Shown piece by piece: positions 48,220 through 57,616 of a DNA stretch of 64,000 bases. The stretch spans positions 1,178,001 through 1,242,000 of the forward strand of contig CAVRUZ010000002.1 of the NCBI GenBank assembly GCA_963724495.1. Reading direction: 5' to 3'. A model generated the notes under the pieces. The model did not search any database, was not told the origin of the DNA, and saw only the letters and a program-made list of their open reading frames with translations. The position numbers and the translations under genes are program-made. The stretch's first letter is position 1. Every line of letters starts with the position of its first letter. Source of the stretch: CAVRUZ01 sp963724495. Its GTDB lineage: Bacteria; Actinomycetota; Actinomycetes; Propionibacteriales; DAIQRJ01.

Positions 48220-48771
48220 TCAGGCTACCGGCGGGTGGGCCATGCCGTCGGTGGGTGCGGGCGACGAGCTGAGCGTGACCCCCACCAGCGTGACCGCCAA
48301 GGCGAACAACGGGCCGAGCGCCAGCACCGGCCACGCCTGGATCACCAGCAGGCCGCGCTCCGGCAGGTTCTCCCCGCCGACCGGTGCCCAGCGGAACACC
48401 AGACTTTGATTGGCGATGAGCTGGCCGACGACGAACATCACGACGACCTGGACGACCGATGCACCGACCGCCCCCAGCACCACCATCGGTGCCCGGCGGT
48501 TCCCCGACAGCAAGGCGAGAACGCCCAGCAGCACGCCGGCCCCGGCCGCCATCACGGCGAACCAGGCGTCTGCCGACACCACCTGTCCTGCGCTCTGCTC
48601 CGATGCTGGGAACGGACCGACCACCGTGATGAGGAAGGTCTGTCGCGGCGCGAGCCACGGCCACAACACCCCGGCAACGACGCCGAGCAGGAGGGCGGCC
48701 ACGAGGAGAAGGCGAACCAGCCGGCGATTGTCGCCGCGGCCGGCCGTTGGCTCCTCCGTCACCTCACGCAC
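48220..48771 (-). CDS. Four-helix membrane protein (DUF2567-like)
   Basis: A 183-residue protein with a charged N-terminus (MREVTEEPTAGRGDNRR) and four hydrophobic segments: LVRLLLVAALLLGVVAGVLW, WFAVMAAGAGVLLGVLALL, MVVLGAVGASVVQVVVMFVVGQL and WPVLALGPLFALAVTLVGVTL. The extracytoplasmic loop after helix 1 carries the FLITVVGPFPASEQ-type hydrophilic patch. The organisation resembles DUF2567, an actinobacterial family of unknown function, but the assignment is tentative. The start overlaps the 3' end of dnaE by 13 bases, implying a shared transcript. Confidence 0.65.
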   Translation of the reverse strand: MREVTEEPTAGRGDNRRLVRLLLVAALLLGVVAGVLWPWLAPRQTFLITVVGPFPASEQSAGQVVSADAWFAVMAAGAGVLLGVLALLSGNRRAPMVVLGAVGASVVQVVVMFVVGQLIANQSLVFRWAPVGGENLPERGLLVIQAWPVLALGPLFALAVTLVGVTLSSSPAPTDGMAHPPVA

Positions 48772-51700
48772 TCGGGACCGAGCAGGGCCTTGAGATCACC
48801 TTTGAGCCCCGGGGTCACCGCGACCCGCCACCGGTCCTCCAGCCGCAGCACCAGGGTCTTCTCCCCTGCCCGCAGGTGCAGGTGCACGTCGCTGCGGCCA
48901 GGGTGCGTGGCGAAGATCTCCTTCAGCTGGTCGACCATCGGCGGGGTGCACCGCTCGCGCAGCAGGGAGATCGACATCGGCCCGCCGGCCACCGCGGTGA
49001 GGTCAGGCACCGTCAGCTCGGTGGCCATCACCTGCACGCCTTCCTCGCGCCGGTCGAAGCGGCCCTTGACCAGCACCACCGCGTCCTCGGTGAGCTGGAG
49101 CGCGTACTGCTGGTAGGTGGACGGGAAGAACAGCACGTCGACGGCGCCGGACATGTCCTCGAGGGTGACGATCGCCCAGGCGTCACCACGCTTGGTCATC
49201 TTGCGCTGGATCGCGGTGATGAGCCCGCCGATGGTCACCGTCGAGCCGTCCGCCCGCTCCTCACCGACCGTGAGCCCCGCCACCGTGGTGTCGGTCGACT
49301 GGGTCAGCACGTGCTCGATCCCCGCCAGCGGGTGGTCGGAGACGTAGAGACCGAGCATGTCGCGCTCGTTGGCCAAGAGCGCCGACTTCTCCCACTCGTC
49401 GATGTCGGGGACGGCGAAGGACATCATCGCGGCCTCGTCGTCGCCCGACCCGAAGCCGAACAGCGAGTCCTGACCGATGGCCTCGGCCCGCTTCTCGTCC
49501 ACGAAGTGATCGACGGCTTCCTCGTGGCAGGCAAGCAGGGCGCGGCGGCGATGCCCGAGCGAGTCGAACGCACCTGCCTTGATCAGCGACTCGACCACCC
49601 GCTTGTTGATCACCTGGAGCGGGACCTTGGCGAGGAAGTCCGCGAAGTCGGTGAAGGGACCTTTCTCCTTGCGAGCGTTGACGATTCCCTCGACCACGTT
49701 GGCTCCGACGTTCCGGATCGCAGCCAGTCCGAACCGGATGTCCTTGGCGATGGGGGTGAACTCTGCCTGGGACTCGTTCACGTCCGGTGGCAGCACGCTG
49801 ATACCGCGGCGACGGCAGTCGTTCAGATAGACCGCCATCTTGTCCTTGTCGCCACGCACCGATGTGAGCAGCGAAGCCATGAACTCCGTGGGGAAGTGCG
49901 CCTTCAGGTACGCGGTCCAGTAGGCCAGCAGCCCGTACATCGCGGTATGCGCCTTGTTGAACGCATAGTCGGAGAACGGGACCAGCGTGTTCCACAGAGC
50001 TTTGATCGAGCCGGGCGAGAATCCCTTGTCCAGCATGCCTTTCTCGAAGCCGGGGTACTCGGCGTCGAGCACGTCCTTCTTCTTCTTGCCCATGGCCTTA
50101 CGGAGCAGGTCGGCCGAGCCCATGGTGTATCCGGCCAGGTGGCAGGCGATTTCGACCACCTGCTCCTGGTAGACGATCAGCCCGTAGGTCTCCCGCAGGA
50201 TCGGCTCCAGCGCCTCCGCGAGCTCGGAGTGCAGGTACTCGATCGGCTGCAACCCGTTCTTGCGCTGGGCGTAGTTGATGTGCGAGTTCGCGCCCATCGG
50301 GCCCGGACGGTACAGCGCGATCACGGCCGAGATGTCGTTGAACGCGTCCGGTTTCATCAACCGCAGCAGCGATCGCATCGGCGCGCCGTCGAGCTGGAAC
50401 ACCCCGAGGGTGTCTCCGGCGCCGAGGAGCGCGAACGTCTCGGCGTCGTCGAGCGGCAGGTCCTCGAGAACCATCGTCTCGCCGGTGTTCACGGCGATGT
50501 TGGCAACGGTGTCGTCCAGGATCGTCAGGTTGCGCAGGCCGAGGAAGTCCATCTTGACCAGCCCGAGCGCCTCGCAGGTCGGGTAGTCGAACTGGGTGAT
50601 GATCGCGCCGTCCTGGTCGCGCTTCATCAACGGGATCAGGTCGAGCAACGGCTCCGACGACATGATCACCGCGCACGCGTGCACACCCGACTGTCGCTTC
50701 AGCCCTTCGATGGACCTGGCCGTGTCGACCACCTTGGCCACGTCGGCATCGGACTCGTACAGCGCGCGGAACTCACCCGCTTCGCCGTAGCGCCGATGCT
50801 CCGGGTCGAAGATGCCCTTGAGCGGGATGTCCTTGCCCATCACCGCGGGCGGCATGGCCTTGGTGACCCGGTCGCCCATGGCGAACGGATAGCCGAGGAC
50901 GCGGGAGCTGTCCTTCACCGCCTGCTTGGCCTTGATCGTGCCGTAGGTGACGACCTGGCTGATCCGGTCGTCGCCGTACTTGTCGGTGACGTAGCGCAGC
51001 ACCTCGCCCCGGCGGCGCTCGTCGAAGTCGACATCGATGTCGGGCATCGACGGCCGCTCGGGATTGAGGAAGCGCTCGAAGATCAGTCCGTGCTCAAGTG
51101 GATCGAGGCCGGTGATGCCCATCGCGTAGGCACACATCGACGCTGCGCCAGAGCCGCGCACACCCGTCCGGATGCCGTGATCCTTAGCCCAGTTGATGAA
51201 GTCGGCAACCACCAGCATGTAGCCGGGGTAGCCCTTTCCGATGATGACGTCGGTCTCGTAGTCGGCGCGCTGGCGGACGGCTTCGGGAACGCCGCTCGGG
51301 TAACGCCGGATCAGGCCGGTCTCGACCTGCTCGAGGAACCACGACGTCTCGCTCTGTCCGGGCGGGCAGGCGAACGCGGGCATGTACCTGCCCTCGCCTT
51401 CGGAGAACTCGACGTCGCAGCGCTCGGCGATCAGCAGCGTGTTGTCGCAGGCCTCCGGCAGGTCGGAGAACAGCTGCCGCATCTGCGCCGGGGACTTCAG
51501 GTAGTAGCCGTCGCCTTCGAGCTTGAACCGCTTCGGGTCGGCCATGGTGCTGCCGGACTGCACGCAGAGCAGGACCTCGTGCCCCGGTGCGTCCTCGGCG
51601 TGCACGTAGTGCAGGTCGTTGGTGGCCACGAGCGGCAGCGCGAGGTCCTTGGCCAGCCGCAACAGGTCGTCGCGCACCCGCTTCTCGATCACCAGGTCGT

Positions 51701-52304
51701 GATCCATCAGCTCGCAGAAGTAGTTCTCCCGGCCGAAGATGTCGCGGAACTCAGCGGCTGACGCGACCGCGTCGGAGTACTTGCCGAGGCGCAGGTAGGT
51801 CTGCACCTCACCCGACGGGCAGCCGGTGGTGGCGATCAGTCCGGCGGAGTGCGCGTGCAGCAGTTCGCGGTCGATGCGCGGCTTGTAGAAGAACCCCTCC
51901 ATGCTCGCGAGCGAGCCCATCCGGAACAGGTTGTGCATGCCCTGCGTGCTCTGGGCCAGCAGCGTCATGTGGGTGAACGCGCCACCGCCGGAGACGTCGT
52001 CGCTGCCGCCGTTGCCCCACTGCACGCGCCGCCGCTCGAACCGCGAGGTCTTCGGCGCGACGTAGGCCTCGAGCCCGATGATCGGCTTGACCCCGTGCTC
52101 GCGGGCGGTCTTGTAGAACTCGTAAGCACCGAAGAGGAATCCGTGGTCGGTGACCGCGATCGCCGGCATGTTCATGTCCTTGACCGCAGACATGAGGTCG
52201 GGGATCCGGGCCGCGCCGTCCAGCATCGAGTACTCCGAATGCACGTGCAGGTGGACGAACGAGTCCTTGCCCCAACCGTCACCCACCGTGTGCATCCCCT
52301 TCAC
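48759..52304 (-). CDS. dnaE: DNA polymerase III alpha subunit
   Basis: Catalytic subunit of the replicative polymerase, about 1181 residues. The N-terminal PHP domain is complete (VHLHVHSEYSMLDGAARIPD, AIAVTDHGFLFGAYEF), so PHP-dependent proofreading is plausible as in mycobacterial DnaE1. The polymerase domain carries GVRGSGAASMCAYAMGITG and the catalytic PDIDVDFDERRR. Fingers contain LYRPGPMGANSHI and SDYAFNKAHTAMYGLLAYW. The OB domain near the C-terminus holds GGLITAIQRKMTKRGDAWA. GTG 52304 (VKGMHTVGDGWGKDS) has an aggaa eight bases upstream; ATG 52295 is the alternative. The longer upstream reading overlaps rluD and is not coding. Intact. Confidence 0.96.
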   Translation of the reverse strand: MKGMHTVGDGWGKDSFVHLHVHSEYSMLDGAARIPDLMSAVKDMNMPAIAVTDHGFLFGAYEFYKTAREHGVKPIIGLEAYVAPKTSRFERRRVQWGNGGSDDVSGGGAFTHMTLLAQSTQGMHNLFRMGSLASMEGFFYKPRIDRELLHAHSAGLIATTGCPSGEVQTYLRLGKYSDAVASAAEFRDIFGRENYFCELMDHDLVIEKRVRDDLLRLAKDLALPLVATNDLHYVHAEDAPGHEVLLCVQSGSTMADPKRFKLEGDGYYLKSPAQMRQLFSDLPEACDNTLLIAERCDVEFSEGEGRYMPAFACPPGQSETSWFLEQVETGLIRRYPSGVPEAVRQRADYETDVIIGKGYPGYMLVVADFINWAKDHGIRTGVRGSGAASMCAYAMGITGLDPLEHGLIFERFLNPERPSMPDIDVDFDERRRGEVLRYVTDKYGDDRISQVVTYGTIKAKQAVKDSSRVLGYPFAMGDRVTKAMPPAVMGKDIPLKGIFDPEHRRYGEAGEFRALYESDADVAKVVDTARSIEGLKRQSGVHACAVIMSSEPLLDLIPLMKRDQDGAIITQFDYPTCEALGLVKMDFLGLRNLTILDDTVANIAVNTGETMVLEDLPLDDAETFALLGAGDTLGVFQLDGAPMRSLLRLMKPDAFNDISAVIALYRPGPMGANSHINYAQRKNGLQPIEYLHSELAEALEPILRETYGLIVYQEQVVEIACHLAGYTMGSADLLRKAMGKKKKDVLDAEYPGFEKGMLDKGFSPGSIKALWNTLVPFSDYAFNKAHTAMYGLLAYWTAYLKAHFPTEFMASLLTSVRGDKDKMAVYLNDCRRRGISVLPPDVNESQAEFTPIAKDIRFGLAAIRNVGANVVEGIVNARKEKGPFTDFADFLAKVPLQVINKRVVESLIKAGAFDSLGHRRRALLACHEEAVDHFVDEKRAEAIGQDSLFGFGSGDDEAAMMSFAVPDIDEWEKSALLANERDMLGLYVSDHPLAGIEHVLTQSTDTTVAGLTVGEERADGSTVTIGGLITAIQRKMTKRGDAWAIVTLEDMSGAVDVLFFPSTYQQYALQLTEDAVVLVKGRFDRREEGVQVMATELTVPDLTAVAGGPMSISLLRERCTPPMVDQLKEIFATHPGRSDVHLHLRAGEKTLVLRLEDRWRVAVTPGLKGDLKALLGPECVR

Positions 52305-52411
52305 CGCGCAGGTTCCTATTTGACCCCGATCGTGGCAGCAACCGGGGCTGCTCATTCTCGCCCACATCGTGCCGCGATCCGCCGACATTCGTGAGCGGGT
52401 CGCAGTGGCCG

Positions 52412-53377
52412 TTAGTTGTACGTGGTCGAGACGTCCGCGACCCGGTCCAACGCGACCTGTAGGTCCTCGGGGTAGCTGGACTCGAAGGTCACCCGCTCGC
52501 GGCTGCCGGGATGAGTGAAGCCCAGCCGGACCGCGTGCAGCCACTGGCGTCCAAGTCCGAGACGCTCGGCCAGGACCGGGTCTGCGCCGTAGGTCGTGTC
52601 GCCGACGCACGGATGGTCGACGGCCGCCATGTGCACCCGGATCTGATGGGTGCGCCCGGTCTCCAGCTCCACCTCGAGCAGCGACGCGAACCTGTGCGCC
52701 GACAGCGTTCGGTAGTGCGTGACGCTCTCTCGCCCACCGGCCACCACGGCCATCTTGTAGTCGGCGTGCGGATGCCGGCCGATCGGTGCGTCGATGGTGC
52801 CTGTGCTCGGGTCGGGGTGACCCTGAACCAGAGCGTGATAGGTCTTGTCGACCGTGCGCTCGGCGAAGGCTTCCTTGAGGACGCGGTAGGCATGCTCCGA
52901 CCGCGCGAGCACCATCACGCCGGAGGTGCCGGCGTCGAGCCGGTGCACGATCCCAGCCCGTTCGGCCGGGCCGGACCGCGCGAGTGTCAGACCGCTCGCA
53001 GCGAAGTGACCCAGCACGGTCGGCCCCGCCCACCCCGGACTCGGGTGGGCAGCGACCCCCACCGGCTTGTCGATCACCACGATGTCGTCGTCAACGTGCA
53101 GGATCTGCAGCCCGGGCACAACGGCGGCGATGGCCGCGGGTTCTGCATCCGCAAGCGTGAACCTCACGCTGAGGTGTGCACCTTCGGCCAGCCGGTCGGA
53201 CTTGGCGACCGGACGGCCGTCGACGAGAACCTGTTGGGCTGCGACCAGATCGGCCGCGGTGGTTCGGGAGATCCCGAAGAGCCGGGACATGGCGACGTCG
53301 AGGCGTTCGCCGGCCAGCTCCGGCGGCACGTCCTCGTGTCGCGCCGGACCAGTGCTGTCCCCAGAAGCCGCCGTCAC
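52412..53377 (-). CDS. rluD: 23S rRNA pseudouridine synthase, RluA/RluD family
   Basis: Isomerises specific uridines in large-subunit rRNA. The 321-residue protein has an N-terminal S4 RNA-binding domain (GERLDVAMSRLFGISRTTAADLVAAQQ) and a catalytic domain with HVDDDIVVIDKPVGVAAHPS, the catalytic Asp in GIVHRLDAGTSGVMVLAR and GRTHQIRVHMAAVDHP. The exact target position cannot be assigned. GTG 53377 overlaps the lspA stop by four bases; lspA-rluD coupling is usual in actinobacteria. The 107 nt before dnaE hold only its promoter/start region. Confidence 0.93.
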   Translation of the reverse strand: MTAASGDSTGPARHEDVPPELAGERLDVAMSRLFGISRTTAADLVAAQQVLVDGRPVAKSDRLAEGAHLSVRFTLADAEPAAIAAVVPGLQILHVDDDIVVIDKPVGVAAHPSPGWAGPTVLGHFAASGLTLARSGPAERAGIVHRLDAGTSGVMVLARSEHAYRVLKEAFAERTVDKTYHALVQGHPDPSTGTIDAPIGRHPHADYKMAVVAGGRESVTHYRTLSAHRFASLLEVELETGRTHQIRVHMAAVDHPCVGDTTYGADPVLAERLGLGRQWLHAVRLGFTHPGSRERVTFESSYPEDLQVALDRVADVSTTYN

Positions 53378-53976
53378 CGGAGCCGTCGGCCGTCGAGCGT
53401 CCGGCCGGTGAAAGTGGCGAAGATGATCAGCACGGCGGCCGACACCACGCACATGTCCGCCACATTGAAGATCGGCCAGTACGGCAGTTGGAGGAAGTCC
53501 ACGACGTGACCGCGGAACGGCCCCGGTGCGCGCAGGAGGCGATCGGTCAGGTTTCCAACCGCGCCACCCAGCAGCAGCGCCAATGCCCAGGTCCACAACG
53601 TGGACCGCACAAGTGTCGACACCGCGACGATGACGCAGGCCACCGTCAACGCCAGCGTGGCGAACACCGGCGTCGCCGAGGTTCCGAACGAGAACGCCGC
53701 CCCCGAGTTGAACGTGAGCGTCAACTGCAGGAGCTCGCCGACGACCGGCTTGGACTGGCCGATCGGCAGGTTCGCGATGGCGAGGCTCTTCGCCGCCTGA
53801 TCGAGGGCGACGACCAATGTGGCGACACCGAAGAACAAGGGCGGCGACACTCCGCCGGGCCGGCGATGGAAGGGCGGTCGCCGAGAAGAGCCGCGTCCGC
53901 CGACCGGCGTCGGAGTATCGGCCGAGGTCTCCGGCGTGGTCAGCGGCGCTCTTCCCGCTGCTTGCAGGGCACGCAC
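53374..53976 (-). CDS. lspA: Signal peptidase II (prolipoprotein)
   Basis: Membrane aspartic protease cleaving lipoprotein signal peptides after Lgt has acted. Four helices are visible; the catalytic aspartates are in ALLLGGAVGNLTDRLLR and WPIFNVADMCVVS. VVALDQAAKSLAIANLP and LQLTLTFNSGAAFS also fit. The N-terminal 40 residues (MRALQAAGRAP to FHRRPGG) are an unconserved hydrophilic extension. GTG 53976 would overlap the preceding DksA-like gene by 37 bases, so GTG 53850 (VSPPLFFGV) is a possible later start. Stop overlaps rluD. Confidence 0.94.
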   Translation of the reverse strand: MRALQAAGRAPLTTPETSADTPTPVGGRGSSRRPPFHRRPGGVSPPLFFGVATLVVALDQAAKSLAIANLPIGQSKPVVGELLQLTLTFNSGAAFSFGTSATPVFATLALTVACVIVAVSTLVRSTLWTWALALLLGGAVGNLTDRLLRAPGPFRGHVVDFLQLPYWPIFNVADMCVVSAAVLIIFATFTGRTLDGRRLR

Positions 53977-55003
53977 AGCGTCGCTCGCGGTGCGGCCTGC
54001 AACCGGGCCTTACCGATGGGCTTGCCGCACGACTCGCACACTCCGTAGGTGCCGTCCGCGAGCCGGTCGAGCGCCCGCAGGGTCTGCACGAGGAGGTCGC
54101 GGGTGTTGTTGGCCAGGCTGAACTCGTGCTCGCGGTCGAAGGTCTTGCCGCCCGCGTCGGCCTGGTCGTCGCCGGAGGAGTCGGAGGAGTCCTCGATGAG
54201 TTCCTCCAGGTCGGACTCGGCCTCGGCGATCTCGGCGGAGAGCCGGGCCTTGTCGGACTGCAGCTCGGCGGTGAGCTCTGCGAGTTCCTCGTCGGTCCAC
54301 GGTGACTCGTCGGTACGCACGGCAGGCTCGACGCTCCCCCGGCGCCGCCTGCTGGTGGGGACATCCGTGCCGGCAGGACCCGTCTGGTCAGACGTGGTGC
54401 CGGAGATGGTGGTGCTCAAGGGATCGTCTGCTTCCTGCTGGGGAGTGGTCTGTTGTCGTTGCCGGGCAGCTGGTGCTTGCGCGCGCCCCCGGCGGCGGGC
54501 ACTGACCGTACTGGCCGACGAGGACTTTGCCCGCCCGCTCGTCGGCGCGGATGACGGTACTCCCTGCCGCCCACTGGTCTTGCCCCGCGCGGTGGCGCCG
54601 GCTTTCTTCTTGGCAGGAACGGCTTTCGCGGCCTTCTTGGGGGTGGCCTTGGCGTTGCTCTTGGCTGTCGTCTTCGGCGCAGCGCTCTTCTTATCGGTGC
54701 TCTTCTTGGCCGTCGTCTTCGGTGGCAGCGCTCTTCGCGGCACTCGTCTTCGCTGCTCTTCTTGGCGGTGCTGTTCTTGGTGGCGGCCGTCTTCGCGGCA
54801 CTCGTCCGCGCTGGTGCCTTCTTGGCGGCGCTGCTCTTGGTGGTGCTGGCTGTCGCTGATCCCGATCGGGTGGTCTTCTTCGGCGCAGCGCTCTGGTCGG
54901 CCGGTACTGCCTTGCTAGCGGTCTTTCGGGCCGGCGAGGTCTTCTTCGTTGCCGTCGCGCTGCCCGCAGCCGCCTTTGCTGATGTCGCTGAACGCCCAGC
55001 CAT
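53940..55003 (-). CDS. TraR/DksA-type zinc-finger protein with histone-H1-like Lys/Ala tail (two frameshifts)
   Basis: C-terminal half is the DksA/TraR module: a coiled-coil EELAELTAELQSDKARLSAE, NNTRDLLVQTLRALDRLADG, and a four-cysteine zinc finger in YGVCESCGKPIGKARL and TLCVPCKQREERR. The N-terminal ~150 residues are extraordinarily rich in Lys, Ala, Thr and Pro (KTTAKKSTDKKSAAPKTTA type), like eukaryotic H1 or mycobacterial HU tails. The protein begins at ATG 55003 (MAGRSATSAKAAAGS). Two single-base insertions near 54746 and 54725 interrupt the tail; the three frames read in turn KNSTAKKSS, AKTSAAKSAAT and KTTAKKSTD. Without them the length is about 353 residues. It may bind RNA polymerase and DNA. 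The gene overlaps lspA. Confidence 0.82.
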
Positions 55004-55191
55004 GGCCACCGCCCTGTGTCCGAGGTCCGGGGCTGCCGCTGGTCTCGGCAGCGGTACTCCCCGATCGACCCCGCGTCGCGCGAGGTCCGGCAGAGAATAG
55101 GGGAGTTGGACAAATCGTGCACCTCCAACACGCTCGTTAGCAGGGATGAACGCCGTCACTGGCGTCCGTTGCCGCCCCCTAGGCTGCGCCG

Positions 55192-56301
55192 GTGACATGG
55201 GCGGACGGTCTGCGCGGACCGTCGGTGCCGGTCGGGCATCTGGCCACCGTCCTTGCCTTCCTGGTCGTGGTGACAGTGGTGGCGGAACTCGCCGATGCCG
55301 CGGGCGTCTTCGATGCCGCCGCCCACCTGGCCGCCCGCCTGAGCGGCGGACGAACGCTGGTGCTGTGGGGCGCGTTGATGGCCCTGGCCTCGGCCGCGAC
55401 CATCGTGCTGTCCCTCGATACGACCGCGGTCCTGCTGACTCCGGTCGTACTGGCGCTCTGCCGCCAGGTTGACCTGCCGCCACTCCCGTTCGCGCTGACG
55501 ACGGCCTGGCTCGCCAACACCGCCAGCCTGCTGCTGCCGGTGTCGAACCTGACCAACCTGCTGTCGCTGCATTCGTTTCAGCGCCTCGGGCTGAGCCAGC
55601 TGGACTTCCTCCGGCTGACCGCAGGACCCTCGCTGGCCGCGATCCTCGCGACGGCGCTCGTGCTCGTGCTGATGTTCGCGCGCGGAATGCCGCGGCGGTT
55701 CACCCCTGCTGCCCGCACGTCCGCGCCCGATCGGGTGCTTCTCGGACTGTCGACCGCGGTCTGCCTCGCGCTGGTGCCGTTCTTCGTCGCCGGTGTGCCG
55801 GTTCTCTACCCCACGGTGCCGGCCGCCGGGATCCTGCTGGCCGCGTTCGCACTCCGCCGGCGGGAGGTGCTGCGCTGGCAGCTGATCCCGGTGCGGCCGG
55901 TGGCGATCGCAGCCGGCCTGTTCGTGCTGGTCGAGGTGGCTCTGCGGCTGGGACTGGCGGATCTCCTCGCCCGGGTCATGCCCTCGGGGACCGGCACCGG
56001 TGCGCTCGTCGGCATCGTGGCCGCCGGCGCGGTGGCGAGCAACGCGGTCGACAACCTGCCGGCCTACCTGGCCCTCTCGCCGACGACGGCTGACCACGCG
56101 CTGCGGCTGGTGGCCCTGCTGGTCGGAACGAACCTGGCGGTGCTGGTGACCCCGTGGGCGTCGATCGCCAACCTGCTCTGGCACGAACGCTGCCGGCGGG
56201 CCGGCGTGTCGATCAGCTGGCGGACCTTCGCCTGGCGGGGGCTGGTCGGCGCGAGTGTCGTCACCGCGGCAGCGACCGCCGCCTTGTTGCTGGGCAGGTG
56301 A
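55192..56301 (+). CDS. SLC13/ArsB-type permease
   Basis: A 369-residue membrane protein with about ten helices. Short repeated re-entrant motifs ALTTAWLANTASLLLPVSNLTN (near 99-120) and GAVASNAVDNLPAYLALSP (near 280-298) are the paired SNLTN/SNAVDNLPA signatures of the ion-transporter superfamily that includes ArsB and NhaD. Together they form the ion-binding sites. Likely an anion or Na+/H+ transporter; neither the ion nor direction is determined. GTG 55192 is the start. It is the only plus-strand gene in this stretch, divergent from the DksA-like gene and convergent with divIVA. No ars genes are nearby. Confidence 0.75.
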   Translation: MTWADGLRGPSVPVGHLATVLAFLVVVTVVAELADAAGVFDAAAHLAARLSGGRTLVLWGALMALASAATIVLSLDTTAVLLTPVVLALCRQVDLPPLPFALTTAWLANTASLLLPVSNLTNLLSLHSFQRLGLSQLDFLRLTAGPSLAAILATALVLVLMFARGMPRRFTPAARTSAPDRVLLGLSTAVCLALVPFFVAGVPVLYPTVPAAGILLAAFALRRREVLRWQLIPVRPVAIAAGLFVLVEVALRLGLADLLARVMPSGTGTGALVGIVAAGAVASNAVDNLPAYLALSPTTADHALRLVALLVGTNLAVLVTPWASIANLLWHERCRRAGVSISWRTFAWRGLVGASVVTAAATAALLLGR

Positions 56302-56313
56302 TGCCGGCCGGAC

Positions 56314-57057
56314 CTATGCGCCGCCGGCCTGCTGGTGGTCAGCGTGCCTGTTGGCGGCAGGAGCCTCGTCAGTTGCTTCCAGGGCCTGCAGCTGCTCGGT
56401 GAAGTACAGCTTGAGCCGGGCCCGGTACTCCCGCTCGAACTGCTGGAGCTCGTCGATCGAGTGGGCCAGCTCGTCGCGGTCGGCCTCGAGCTTGCTGAAG
56501 ACCTCGGCGCGCCGGTCGTCGGCCTCCTTGGTGACCGCCGCCAGCTTGGTCTTGGCCTCTGTATCCATCCGGGAAGCGTTGCCGTGTGCCTCGTTGGTGA
56601 TCCGTTCAGCGTCGGCGCGGGCACTCGACTCCAGCTGCGCCGCCTTCTCCTTTGCCTCGGCGATGACGCGCTCGGCCTGCTCCGAGGCCTCTGCCACCAA
56701 CTCGTCGGCCGCAGTCGCGGCCTTCTCGAGGATCCGCACGGCAACGGTCGACGCTCCCGCCGGCGTGGAACCTGCGCGTGCAGCCGCGGTGGTCTCAGCC
56801 TCTACCTCAGCTCGAGCCTGCTCCTGGCGTGCCGACGTGTCCAGCGGGACCTCGGTCTCGGTGGTCGGGGCCGGCGCCTTCTGACCGTTGGCGCTGGCCT
56901 TGGTCGTCTGCCGGAGCGCCTCGTTCTCATCGATCAAGCGCTGCAGCTCCTGCTCGACCTGGTCGAGAAAGTGGTCGACCTCGCCCATGTCGTAACCCTC
57001 ACGCAGGCGGATGGTCGTGAACTGCTTGTTGCGGACGGCTTCGGGAGTCAAAGTCAT
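56314..57057 (-). CDS. divIVA: Cell-pole/septum coiled-coil protein DivIVA (Wag31)
   Basis: Marks negative membrane curvature at poles and septum and directs tip growth. The 247-residue protein has the conserved N-terminal lipid-binding segment MTLTPEAVRNKQFTTIRLREGYDMGEVDHFLDQVEQELQRL (split: MTLTPEAVRNKQFTT, then REGYDMGEVDHFLDQVEQEL), a variable linker (residues 50-100) and a long coiled coil (about 103-215; ILEKAATAADELVAEA). The linker's Thr-rich segment TTKASANGQKAPAPTTETE is where Wag31 homologues are phosphorylated, which is only suggestive here. Located downstream of sepF-yggT in the division cluster, read leftwards. Confidence 0.94.
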   Translation of the reverse strand: MTLTPEAVRNKQFTTIRLREGYDMGEVDHFLDQVEQELQRLIDENEALRQTTKASANGQKAPAPTTETEVPLDTSARQEQARAEVEAETTAAARAGSTPAGASTVAVRILEKAATAADELVAEASEQAERVIAEAKEKAAQLESSARADAERITNEAHGNASRMDTEAKTKLAAVTKEADDRRAEVFSKLEADRDELAHSIDELQQFEREYRARLKLYFTEQLQALEATDEAPAANRHADHQQAGGA

Positions 57058-57163
57058 CGGTCACCCCAACTTGGGAAGCACTACGGGCGGAGACAGGTCG
57101 GCTGATGGTGGACCGGACCGGGGTACAAGGTAGCGCCCCGAGAGCGCGTGCGACGAACCGCCG

Positions 57164-57455
57164 TCACAGCATCGTGGCGCCAACGACCCAACGGGCTACA
57201 TACACGGCAATCAGGACGGCCATGAACGCGAGGTCGAGCCCGATTCCGCCGATCCGGACCGGTCGGATCAGTCGCCGGGCGAGCTTCACCGGCGGGTCGG
57301 TGGCCGAGTAGGTGATCTCCAAGCAGCATCGCCACCCAGCCGGCTGCCCGCCAGCTGCGTGCGAACGACTGGACCACCTCGGCGACCAGGCGGACGAGCA
57401 GCAACAGGGCGAAGACGCTGAGCAGCATCCACAACGTCGCACCTAGGAGCTGCAC
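57164..57455 (-). CDS. yggT: YggT family membrane protein (one frameshift near 57320)
   Basis: A 96-residue protein with two hydrophobic helices. The first half MQLLGATLWMLLSVFALLLLV and VRLVAEVVQSFARSWRAAGW leads to VAMLL. The second half, in another frame, reads EITYSATDPPVKLARRLIRPVR then LDLAFMAVLIAVYVARWVVG. One extra C near 57320 separates them. DPPVKLARRLIRPVR is the family signature. YggT lies between sepF and divIVA in most actinobacteria; its role in division or osmotic protection is unproven. A short break such as this in a conserved gene is probably a sequence error. Confidence 0.88.
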
Positions 57456-57577
57456 CGGGAAATCCTCTCGTGGTCGCGTGCCCCGACAACCGTCCGGGAA
57501 GCCTACGGGAGCGCGGAAACCCAGCCGCCGGCCTCAGCCGCCGCTGGTTGCCGGACCTGAGGCTGCCGGGCATGAGG

Positions 57578-57603
57578 AAGGGGTGGCGCGGACGCCACCC
57601 CTT
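57578..57603 (-). terminator. Strong hairpin after sepF, candidate intrinsic terminator
   Basis: AAGGGGTGGCG (57578-57588) pairs perfectly with CGCCACCCCTT (57593-57603) around the loop CGGA. The 11-bp stem begins 14 bases beyond the sepF stop (57617). The following bases on the minus strand are cctcatgcc, without a long U tract, so termination may be partial. Confidence 0.65.
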
Positions 57604-57616
57604 GACTCGTGCGTGT

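Noticed and set aside
48747..51761. A 1004-codon open frame on the plus strand opposite dnaE
   Set aside because: Same shadow effect. dnaE on the minus strand carries all catalytic motifs.
55192..56301. Arsenite efflux pump ArsB
   Set aside because: The superfamily fold is clear but no arsR, arsC or other ars gene is adjacent, so the substrate is left open.
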